Origin: Struthio camelus
Lineage: Eukaryota; Chordata; Aves; Struthioniformes; Struthionidae
Reading direction: 5' to 3'
DNA length: 64,000 nucleotides
Assembly (NCBI RefSeq): GCF_040807025.1
Contig: NC_090968.1
Span: 1,612,001-1,676,000 of the forward strand
Position 1 is the first letter of the stretch, and each line of letters begins with the position of its first letter. The notes below the pieces were generated by a model. It had not been told where the DNA came from, ran no database searches, and was given only the letters and a program-made list of their open reading frames with translations. Below are positions 34,918 to 44,409 of the stretch, piece by piece. A program made the position numbers and the translations under genes.

Positions 34918-36330
34918 CGCTGCACGGCACCGGCACCGGCACCGGCACCGGCGCTGCACGGCTGCGGGCTCCAGTGCTGCACCGGCACCGGCACCGGCAC
35001 TGCACGGCTGCGGCACCGGCACCGGCACCGGCACCGCACGGCTGCGGGCTCCAGTGCTGCACCGGCACCGGCACCGGCGCTGCACGGCTGCGGCACCGGC
35101 ACCGGCACCGGCACCGCACGGCTGCGGGCTCCAGTGCTGCACCGGCACCGGCACCGGCGCTGCACGGCTGCGGGCTCCAGTGCTGCACCGGCACCGGCAC
35201 CGGCACTGCACAGCTGCGGCACCGGCACCGGCACCGGCACCGCACGGCTGCGGGCTCCAGTGCTGCACCGGCACCGGCACTGCACAGCTACGGGCTCCAG
35301 TGCTGCACCGGCACCGGCACTGCACGGCTGCGGCACCGGCACCAGCACCGGCACTGCACAGCTACGGGCTCCAGTGCTGCACCGGCACCGGCACTGCACG
35401 GCTACGGCACCGGCACCGCACAGCTACGGGCTCCAGTGCTGCACCGGCACCGGCACTGCACGGCTGCGGCACCGGCACCGGCACTGCACAGCTACGGGCT
35501 CCAGTGCTGCACCGGCACCGGCACTGCACGGCTGCGGCACCGGCACCAGCACCGGCACTGCACAGCTACGGGCTCCAGTGCTGCACCGGCACCGGCACTG
35601 CACGGCTACGGCACCGGCACCGCACAGCTACGGGCTCCAGTGCTGCACCGGCACCGGCACTGCACGGCTGCAGGCTCCAGTGCCGCACTGGCACCAGCAC
35701 TGCACTGCCACCGGCACCCCGACACCAGCACTGCATGGCTACGGGCACTGCACCGGCACTGGCACCGGCACTGCACGGCTACAGGCTCCAGTGCTGCACT
35801 GGCACCCCGACACCGGCACTGCATGGCTACGGGCACTGCAGCGGCACCAGCACTGGCACCAGCACCCCGACACCAGCACCTGGACACCAGCACCCCAACA
35901 CCAGCACTGAACCAGCACCCCGACACCAGCACTGCACAGGCACTGCATGGGCACTGCCGCCAGCACCAGCACTGCAGGGAAACTGCCCCCCCCCCACACA
36001 CACACTGGCACTGCACAGGGACCAGTATCACAGCATCAACACTGCACTGTAAGTGACACTGCACCAGCACAGGAGCTGGCACAAGCACTGCACTGGAACC
36101 AGCACTGGCACCACTAGCCCAGCACTGACACTGCATCCCAACACTGCACTGAGGCTGCAATGCACCTCCCAGCACCGCATGGGAACTGGCACCGGCCCTG
36201 GCACCAACACTGCACAGGACCCGGCACTGCACAGGACCCAGCACCGGCACTGCATGGGACCAGGCAGCACGCACACTGCCCCAGCAGCGCGCACAAACTG
36301 CCACGGCACCAACACTGCACGGGAACTGGC
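34918..36330. repeat. CACCGG-type array upstream of AEBP1
   Basis: Short runs of CACCGG alternate with CTGCACGGCTGCGG and GGGCTCCAGTGCTG in a higher-order pattern of roughly 70 to 130 bp. The left part (34918-35690) is near-perfect and CpG-rich; towards the right the units change to CACCAGCACTGCA and fade out near 36330, a gradient of decay. Its near edge is about 150 bp from the AEBP1 start codon. Confidence 0.9.
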
Positions 36331-37130
36331 GCGGCACGAGGGCCGGCACCGGTGCCCCCCTCAACACACACTGCCTGCACTGCGCAGACGTGGCACGCTC
36401 CCCCCGCACGCTCAGGCACACACTGCACCCCCCCCCCCGCACGCACCCCGTGCCCTGGCGCACACGGGAGGACCCTCCGCAGCGCGCGAAACGGCACACA
36501 GTGGGGGGGCACACGGCGGGGGGGGCAGCGCGCATGCCCTGCGCGTGAGCCACGGCACGCACACACGCGCTGCGCACCGCGAGACCTTGCACACGCGTCG
36601 CACACGGCACCCGCTGCACATGGCCGGCGCGTGCGCCGCACGTGGGACGCGGCGCCCGCTTGCACCCAGCTCTGCCCGGCAGGGTGCGCGGCCCCTCCGG
36701 TGCAGCCGTGGGGGGATGCCGGGGTGGGGGGGAACCAGCAACAAAACCGCTTCCCCCCCCACCCCCACCAAGTTTTCCAGCAAGCTAGAAAAAAAATCCA
36801 GTGCAGATCCCAACCGGCTCATAAATCACCCTGAAAGGCCCCGGGAAGGGGGAGGGGGAGGGGGGGGTCCCGCCGGGCACCCCGAGGCGCCCGCGAGTGC
36901 GGGTCCCGCTGGGCGGCCGCAGGAGTCCTGCAGGCTCTCCGGGGCTGAGAGGCGGCCGGGCGGGCTCGGGGCCACGTGGCCAGGCCGGCCTCAGGCCCCC
37001 CGCACTCGTGACACGGATGGGGCGTTGCAAGGCCCCCGCCGTGAGTCACCTCCCAGCAATGCTGCGGCTGCGGCGAGGAAGGAAACGAGAGGCGAAAGGC
37101 CCAGCGCCCGGCCCGGCCCCGGCGCGGGGC
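36330..37130. other. Unique GC-rich spacer between AEBP1 and CAPG
   Basis: Contains runs rich in GCACAC and CpG but no recognisable gene. One perfect AP-1 site TGAGTCA lies at 37042-37048. Function unknown. Confidence 0.5.
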
Positions 37131-37134
37131 CCCC

Positions 37135-37815
37135 CAGTACAGCCTCCCAGTACAGCCCCCCCAGTACAGCTTCTTCTGAGTACAGCTCCCCAGTACAGTA
37201 CCCCCCTCCCAGTACAACCCCCTAGTACAGCACCCCCCCTCCCAGTACAGCATCCCCCCAGTACAGCCCCCAGCACAGTCCTCCCAGTACAGCACCCCCC
37301 AGTACAGCTCTCCCCAGTACAGCCCCCCAGTACAGCTTCCTCCCAGTACAGCTCCCCAGTACAGCACCCCCTCCCAGTACAGCACTCCCAGTATAGCTTC
37401 CTCCCAGTACAGCCTCCCCAGTACAGCTCCCCCTCCCCAGTACAGCACTCCCAGTATAGCTTCCTCCCAGTACAGCCTCCCCAGTACAGCTCCCCCTCCC
37501 CAGTACAGCACTCCCAGTATAGCTTCCTCCCAGTACAGCCTCCCCAGTACAGCTCCCCCCTCCCCAGTACAGCACTCCCAGTATAGCTTCCTCCCAGTAC
37601 AGCCTCCCCAGTACAGCTCCCCCTCCCCAGTACAGCACTCCCAGTATAGCTTCCTCCCAGTACAGCCTCCCCAGTACAGCTCCCCCTCCCCAGTACAGCA
37701 CTCCCAGTATAGCTTCCTCCCAGTACAGCCTCCCCAGTACAGCTCCCCCTCCCAGTACAGCATCCCCCCAGTACAGCTCCCCCTCCCAGTACAGCATCTC
37801 CCCAGTACAGCCCCC
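37135..37815. repeat. CCAGTACAGC array upstream of CAPG
   Basis: More than 40 copies of CCCAGTACAGC, spaced by short C/T-rich linkers. From 37380 to 37750 six units of about 62 bp repeat in register, each with one CAGTATAGC variant. Each copy carries the palindrome GTAC and a TGTACT hexamer on the minus strand. Confidence 0.92.
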
Positions 37816-37849
37816 CCGCGGGCGGCCCCGGCGAGAGCGGCCCCCCGCG

Positions 37850-38040
37850 GCCCCCCCGCCCCTTCCTGCCCCGCCCCTCTCCGCCCCAGCCCCGCCCCTG
37901 TCCGCCCAGGCCCCGCCCCTGTCCCGCCCCGGCCCCGCCCCTCTCCGCCCAGGCCCCGCCCCTGTCCCGCCCCGGCCCCGCCCCGGCCCCGCCCCGCCCC
38001 GCTCCGCGCCCGCCGCCGCCGCGCTGCCCGGTGTCTCCCC
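37850..38040 (+). promoter_or_regulatory. CAPG promoter with tandem GC boxes
   Basis: At least ten CCCCGCCCC or CCGCCC motifs (Sp1/KLF sites) in about 150 bp, arranged in a partly duplicated block with CTCTCCGCCCAGG and CTGTCCCGCCCCGG. It lies next to the CAPG 5' region; transcription probably starts near 38030, with an intron to the acceptor at 38953. Confidence 0.6.
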
Positions 38041-38094
38041 AGGGTCCGGCTGCCGGGACGTCGCCTGTCCGTCCAGGGGTCCGGCCGATCTTGC

Positions 38095-38925
38095 AGGTGT
38101 CTGGCTGTCGGGGTGTCCAAGTGGCTGACTCTCGGTCAGGGTGTCTGCCTACCCGTTGGGGGTGTCGGTCCAGGTGTCGGTCCAGCTGTCGCGGGTGTCC
38201 ATCGCCCTGCCAGTGTGTCTGTCGGGGTGTCTGTCTATCTGGCGGGGGGGGGGTCCCTCTATCCGTTGGGGTGTCCGTCTATCCGTTGGGGTGTCTGTCT
38301 GTTCACTGGGGCATCAGTCAGGGTGTCTGTCGGGGTGTCCCTCTATCTGTTGCGGTGCCCATCAGGGTGTCTCTATTTATCGGGGCGTCCCTCTGTCTGT
38401 CAGGATGTCCACCAATCCATTGGGCTGTCCATCAGGGTGTCTGTCTATCCTTTAAGGCATCTGTCAAGGCATCCATCTGTATGTCGGGGTGTCCATCTGT
38501 CCATCAGAGTGTCCATCAGGGTGTGTGTCTATCCTTTGGGGTGTCCATCTATCCTTTGGGGTGCCATCTGTCTGTCAGGGAGCCCGTCTGCCCATCAGGG
38601 TGTCCATCTGTCTGTCAGGGTGCCCGTCTAGCCTTCAGAGTGTCCCTCAGGGTGTCCACCTACCCTTCAGGGTGTCTGTTGGGGTGTCCATCTATCCATC
38701 AGTGTCCATCAGCTTGTCTGTCTATCTGTCAGGGTGTCCCTCAGGGTGTCCGTCTCTCCGTTGAGGTGTCCATCTACCCATCAGGGTGTCCATCAGGTCT
38801 ATCTATCCATCATGGAGTCCATCTGTCTGTTGGGGTGTCCCTCAGGGTGTCCATCTATCCATCAGGATATTTGTCTACCCTTCAGGGGGGTCCGTCGGGG
38901 CGTCCGTCTCTCCATCAGGCCGCTG
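38095..38925 (+). repeat. GTGTCCATCTATC-type degenerate repeat in CAPG 5' UTR intron
   Basis: Many irregular copies of GTGTCCATCTATCCATCAGG and GGGGTGTCTGTC with a short period of about 17-30 bp. It fills the interval between the GC-box promoter and the acceptor (CAG at 38951-38953) ahead of the start codon. Confidence 0.85.
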
Positions 38926-38960
38926 CGCTCTAACCCCCCCCTCTCCCCTCCAGCTCCGCC

Positions 38961-41456
38961 ATGTACACACCGCTGCCCAAAAGGTACCACGCGCCCCCGC
39001 CACGTCTCCCCGCCGCCCCCACCGCCCCCCGCCTCACAGCCGCCCCTCGCCACCCGCAGCAGCTCGCTCTTCGGCTCCGCGGCCACCCAGCCCGGCTTGC
39101 ACGTGTGGCGGGTGGAGAAGCTGCAGCCTGTGGCAGTGCCCGAAGCCGCCTGGGGCATCTTCTGCTCGGGGGACTCCTACCTGGTGCTGCACAACGGGCC
39201 TGACGAGCGAGCCCACCTGCACCTCTGGATCGGTGAGCCGCGGAGTCGCGTGGCACAGGGTGGCCCGGTGCAGCCCAGCATGCTCAGGGGACCTTGCCCT
39301 GGCAGGCCGGGACTCGTCGCGGGATGAGCAGGGCGCCTGCGCCCTGCTGTCCACCCAGCTCAACGCGCTGCTGGACGAGCGCCCCGTGCAGTACCGCGAG
39401 GTGCAGGGCAACGAGTCCGACGTCTTCATGGAGTACTTCCCCCGCGGCGTCAAGTACCAGGTACGGCGCCCGGCCACCCTGTTGGCTCCCCGCTGGGTGC
39501 TCAGCATCTCCACAGGGTGCGCGGCATCCTCCATGGGTGCTTAGCATCCCTGGTGGGTACTGGGCACCATCGATGGGTATTCAGCATCCCTGCTGGGTGT
39601 TCAACATCCCTGCTGGGTGCTCAGCATCCTCCATGGGTGCTTAGCATCCCTGGTGGGTGCCTATCATCCTTCCTGGGTGCTTGGCATCCCCACCAGTTTC
39701 TCAGCATCCCCATCAGGTGCTGGGCATCACTGATGGGTGCTCAGCATCCCTGCTGGGCATTCAGCATTATCAATGGGTGCTCCACATCCCCACTGGTGCT
39801 TGGCATCCCCACCAGGTACTCAGCACCCTGGCTGGGTGCTTGGCATCCCTAGTAAGTTGTCAGCATCTCCTCTGGGTGCTCAGCATCCCTGCTGGGCACT
39901 TGACATCCCTATTGGGTGCTCAGCATCCTCGATGGGTGCTCAGCATCCTCAAGGTGTGCTGCACATCATCGATGGGTGCTGGACATGCCTGCTGGCTGTT
40001 CAGCATCCTCGATGGGTGCTCAGCATCCCCATCGGATGCTGGGCATCATTGATGGGTGCTGGGCATCCCTGCTGGCTGCTCAGCATCCTCGATGGGTGCT
40101 CGGCATCCCCAGCTGGGCACTCAGCACCCGCCCCGTGCCCCCAGGAGGGCGGCGTGGACTCGGCATTCAGGAGCACACATCCGGCCACCGCCTCGGGCCC
40201 CGTGCGCCGGCTCTACCAAGTGAAGGGCAGGAGGAACATCCGGGCCAGCGAGCGGGACCTCAGCTGGGCCAGCTTCAACACGGGTGACTGCTTCATCCTC
40301 GACCTGGGCGAGGTGGGTCTGGGGCTGCTGGTGCGGTGGCGCGACGGGCTGGGCCGGCTCAGTGATGTCAGTCCCTCTCCACGTCCTCCAGAGCATCTTT
40401 GTGTGGTGCGGGGCCAAGTCCAACGTGCTGGAGCGCAACAAGGCACAGGACCTGGCTGCCGCCATCCGGGACGGCGAGCGGCGTGGCAAGGCCCACGTGG
40501 AGGTTGTGGCTGATGGCGAGGAGCCCCCCGAGATGCTCCAGGTGCGCTGGGCACAGTGGGGTGGGGGTGGACCCAGGTGTCCCCGCATGCTGGCCTCAGT
40601 GGCTTTAGGATGTCCATGTTCTCCTCCTCCTCAGGTGCTAGGTCCCAAACCCGCCTTGCAGGAGGGCAGCCCCGAGGAGGATGTCATGGCCGACCAGAAG
40701 AATGCAGGGGCGGCTGTCCTCTACAAGGCGAGGACATGGTGCCCCTGGGGGGGAGGGGACACGGGGCTAGGCATGACCAGGAGATGCCGTGGTGCCCCTG
40801 AGGAGGACTTGGGGCTGGGCATGGCTAGGGGACACCACGTGGTGGCCCTGGGGGGACATGACGTTGGGCATGGCCAGGGAACACAGTGGTGGCCCAGGGG
40901 GGACATGGGACTGGGCACAGCCATGGGACATTACCATTGTGCCCAGAGGGGCCACCAGGCTGGGCTCAGCTGGGGGATATCCTGGTGGCCCCACGGTGAC
41001 ACCATGGCCACGGGCAGGTGTCGGACGCCACAGGGCGCATGGACCTGAGCCAGGTGGCAACCAGCAGCCCCTTCAGCCAGGACCTGCTCTGCACCGACGA
41101 CTGCTTCGTGCTGGACAACGGCGCCTGTGGCAAGATCTACGTGTGGAAAGGTGCCTGCTGGGTGGGGACAGGGGACAGGGGCCACCTCCAGGGGTGGCCC
41201 CAGGGCCAGCTCTGACCTCCCCATCTGCAGGGCGCAAGGCCAACGAGCAGGAGCGCCAGGCGGCCCTCAGGGTAGCCGAGGAGTTCATCGCCCGCATGGG
41301 GTACTCGCCCCGGACCCAGGTGGGTGCAGAGCTGGGGTGAGGGTGCCCACAGGACCCAGTGCGGCGTTGTCACCCGTTCCTGTCCCACAGGTGGAGATCC
41401 TGCCCCAGGGCCGTGAGAGCCCCCTGTTCAAGCAGTTCTTCAGCAGCTGGAAATGA
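38961..41456 (+). CDS. CAPG: CAPG, macrophage-capping protein (gelsolin family), 9 coding exons, 349 aa
   Basis: CAPG caps actin barbed ends in response to calcium and phosphoinositides but does not sever filaments. Coding exons: 38961-38983, 39060-39232, 39306-39460, 40145-40312, 40392-40541, 40635-40727, 41018-41150, 41231-41319, 41391-41456. The protein begins MYTPLPK and ends [12 protein letters not shown], near-identical in length to human CAPG (348 aa). Three gelsolin-like repeats cover about 15-130, 135-240 and 250-349; [53 protein letters not shown] and DDCFVLDNG are family blocks. The intron after 40727 has a GC donor (AAG/GCGAGG). The acceptor before 39060 is a tandem CAGCAG, so one serine may be optional. 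The start is preceded by a 5' UTR intron acceptor. Confidence 0.97.
39485..40140 (+). repeat. GGTGCTCAGCATCCCTG-type repeat in CAPG intron
   Basis: About 30 degenerate copies of a roughly 20-bp unit, TGGGTGCTCAGCATCCC, with variants TTGGCATCCCC and GGGCATCATTGATG. It fills the intron between coding exons 3 and 4. Confidence 0.88.
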
Positions 41457-41539
41457 GAGACCGGCCACCACGCAGCGACAGCGCCAGGCCTGGGACAGCG
41501 CCAGGATCTTCCCCCACTCTGTGCTGGTGTCTTCTGCAT

Positions 41540-42180
41540 GCCTATGCTCTCTCCATGCTCATGCCATCTCCATGCCCATGCCATCTCCATGCACATGCCA
41601 TGTCCATGCCCTGCCATCTCTGTGCCCACCATCCCCTTGCCCATGCCATGCACCTCCCCACACCATCCCCATCCCCATGCCGTGCCCACACCCTGCCCAT
41701 GCCCACACCACATCCATGCCATCCCCATGTCTACGCTGTGCCCACACCTTGCCCATGCCCACCCCATCTCCATGCCCACGCTATGCTCATGCCATCCCCA
41801 CACCATCCTCATGCCTTCATCATGTCCATGCTGTCCCCATGTCCATGATGTGTCAATGCCCACACCATCCCCACACCTTCACCATGTCCATGCCCTCACC
41901 ATGCCCATGATGCACCAATGCCCACACCATCCCCCCTGTGTTCACCATGTCCATGCCCTCACCGTGTCCCTGATGTGTCAACGCCCATACCATCCCCATG
42001 CCTTCACCATGACCATGGTGCCCATGGCATTCTTGGTTTTCCACCACTGTGCCCATGCCCACGCCATGCCCACACCATCCCCATGCCCATGCTGCACCCA
42101 TGCCCACCATGCCCATGCCAGCCCCTTGCCCACGCCATGCCCACGCCATCCCCATGCCCGTGCCATCACCCTCATCCTGC
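41540..42180 (+). repeat. CCATGCCCACACC minisatellite in CAPG 3' UTR
   Basis: Irregular copies of CCATGCCCACACCATCCCCA and CATGCCATCTCCATG lie between the stop codon and the poly(A) signal. If the signal at 42196 is used, the mature mRNA carries the whole repeat. Confidence 0.85.
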
Positions 42181-42195
42181 ACCCAGGCCCTGGTG

Positions 42196-42201
42196 AATAA
42201 A
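42196..42201 (+). terminator. CAPG poly(A) signal AATAAA
   Basis: First AATAAA after the CAPG stop codon, 740 bp downstream and past the repeat. It predicts a 3' UTR of about 0.76 kb. Confidence 0.7.
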
Positions 42202-43188
42202 GGAGTGGTTCTGAGTCCTGTGTCTCACTGCTCTGGGCCTGGTGCTGGCCCTGGGGACAGGGGGACATGGGCTGGGCTGGGGACAGGCAGGGACACACAG
42301 CTGGGGACAGAGCAGGGCTGGGGCCAGGCAGCAAGGAGGACAAAGTCATGAGCACACCAGGCCTCTGCCCTGCAGGGGCTCCCGGGGCATGCGCTCACCG
42401 CTGCACTGGGCCTGGCAGCACCCATGGGTGCCAAAAGCCGGGGAGGCCTGGTCTGGGTGCCTCGTTGTCGAAGCGGTACGTCTTGCCAGGGTTGCGGGCT
42501 AAGCCCATCCCCACCACGTGAGAGCAGCCCCAAATTGAGCTTGTCCCCGAGGTCCCAGCAACCCCCGTGTCCCCGAACCCCCCATGTCCCCATATGCACT
42601 CCCCATGTCCCCACATCCCTGGTGTCCCCACAGAGCATGCGAGAAGGTCCCCTAAGGCCCAGGCTGGGCCACAGGGGGGGTCCCCGGGCCCCCGTCTCCA
42701 CCAGGCACGTGCAATGCTGCAACGAAATTGGGTGCCCGTCCCAATTCTTGCTTAAAAACTCTTAATTTCTTAACTCGGTGGAGCGCTTCGCGGCACAACG
42801 TGTCCCCCCTCAGGTCCCCCCCACGCTGCTCAGGAGCTGGGCGCATCCCGACCTGGGAGCGAGGATGGAGCTGGAAGGTTTGCAGAGCCTCCGGGCTGTT
42901 TTCCACTTAAAACCAACCCTCGCTCCGCGGTTCAAGGCACGACACGGGCTGCGTCACCGCCGCCTGCCGCCTTCCCTCCCTCCCGCTCGCTGGCGGGCAA
43001 GGCCCCGGCCGCAGCTTTTTTTTTTTGGTAAACAGGAAGAGACCCAAAAAAAAAAAAAAAGCAAAAACTGATAAAAGGGAAGAACGGATTTCGGGAAACG
43101 CTGAGTCGGCGGCGGGGCTTGGCCGGCCGCCAACGAAGGGCACCAGCACGGCCGGATCCTGCTGCGGCCATCGCCGAAGGAAAGCCCT
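42202..43188. other. Spacer between the 3' ends of CAPG and DBNL
   Basis: No gene recognised. It contains a T-run followed by an A-run near 43015-43060 and becomes CpG-rich towards 43450. Neither strand offers a convincing coding region. Confidence 0.5.
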
Positions 43189-43194
43189 TTTATT
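43189..43194 (-). terminator. Probable DBNL poly(A) signal
   Basis: TTTATT on the plus strand reads AATAAA on the minus strand. It would give DBNL a 3' UTR of about 1.2 kb (43170-44409). A nearer alternative site cannot be excluded. Confidence 0.5.
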
Positions 43195-44409
43195 ATTGTT
43201 TCTGGCTATAACGCTCCCGAGGGAGCGAGACGGTACCGGGAGGCCGACGGAGGCGGCGCGGACGAGCCGGGGGGAAGCAACGCGCCCGACGGCTTTCGAA
43301 GCGCACGGGGTCCCCGGCGGCGCGGAAACGCCCGCGATCCGGTCCCGCTGCCGCCGGCCGGCCGGCGCTCGGGCGCAGAGGAGCCGCGACGTGCCCGGCG
43401 GCCGCGCGAGCGATGCGCTGGCCGGGGAGCACCCGGGCCGCCGGCGTCTTTGAAACCGTGATTTCTTTCTATTTCTAAAACAGAACAAAACTCAGAAGGA
43501 CGAGGGAGGACGGTGACAGCCGAGCCTGGGCTCTTCCTTGTTCACAGTGAATTTGGGGTGACGTAGGGATGGGGGAATCCCGCGCTCCCCCCGGGAGGTT
43601 TTCATTAAGAAAAAACAAACAATCAAACAAAAATCCCCAAAAACCCAAACACTTTGGCCTTGTTTGATCTCCCCTGCAAAGAAGCTTGCCCGCACCTGAT
43701 TCAAAGCCCCAAAGCACAGTTTCGGGAAAGACAAAGAAAACCCCTTCCCTAGGGACAGCAGGGAGAAGAACAAAGAACCTCCTTGCTTAAAAATAAGGGC
43801 GAAGCCCCTTTCTCCGCGTCAGTGCCGCGGACGGGCTCTAAGGGCAGCCTGCGGGTACTCAACCGCGGCCCTGGCCGCGCTCACGTGCTCGTCTTGGCAG
43901 TGGCAACCTCGCGGCACGAGGTTTGGGCTCTCTGGGTGGTATTAGACCTCGTGAGATGCTACCGTAAATCAGAGCCTCCCCCGCCGAGCCGAAGCGGAGA
44001 GAGCGGGTTCTCCGTGACGGCTATGCCGGCTCTGAGCCCGAGGGGTCGTTGGGAGAACGGGGGAGAGGCGATTAGTTCCCTGAACGCTCCGTAGGGATCT
44101 GCCATCCCTGCTTGCCTTCCAAAAGGGAATCCACTCTCCAAACCAAAGGGGAGATCAGGAGATCAGCACTGCAGGTTCTCAGGACTGGATCGAACCCTTC
44201 CTCGCTACGAAGGGCCGGCTAAGGGGGACGGGAGAGGGCAGAGGAGAGCAGCGCTCGGGGTCAGCCCTGGTGCCGAGGGAGCAGGGCAATGGCACTTCAC
44301 TCGGAGAAGATTGAAAAAAAGAAGAAGAAAAAAAAAAAAGCCACACATTATTTGGAAGAATCGGGTTGGAGGCGAGCGCTTCTGGGGGCCGCGTCCCCCG
44401 CCGGCCCCC

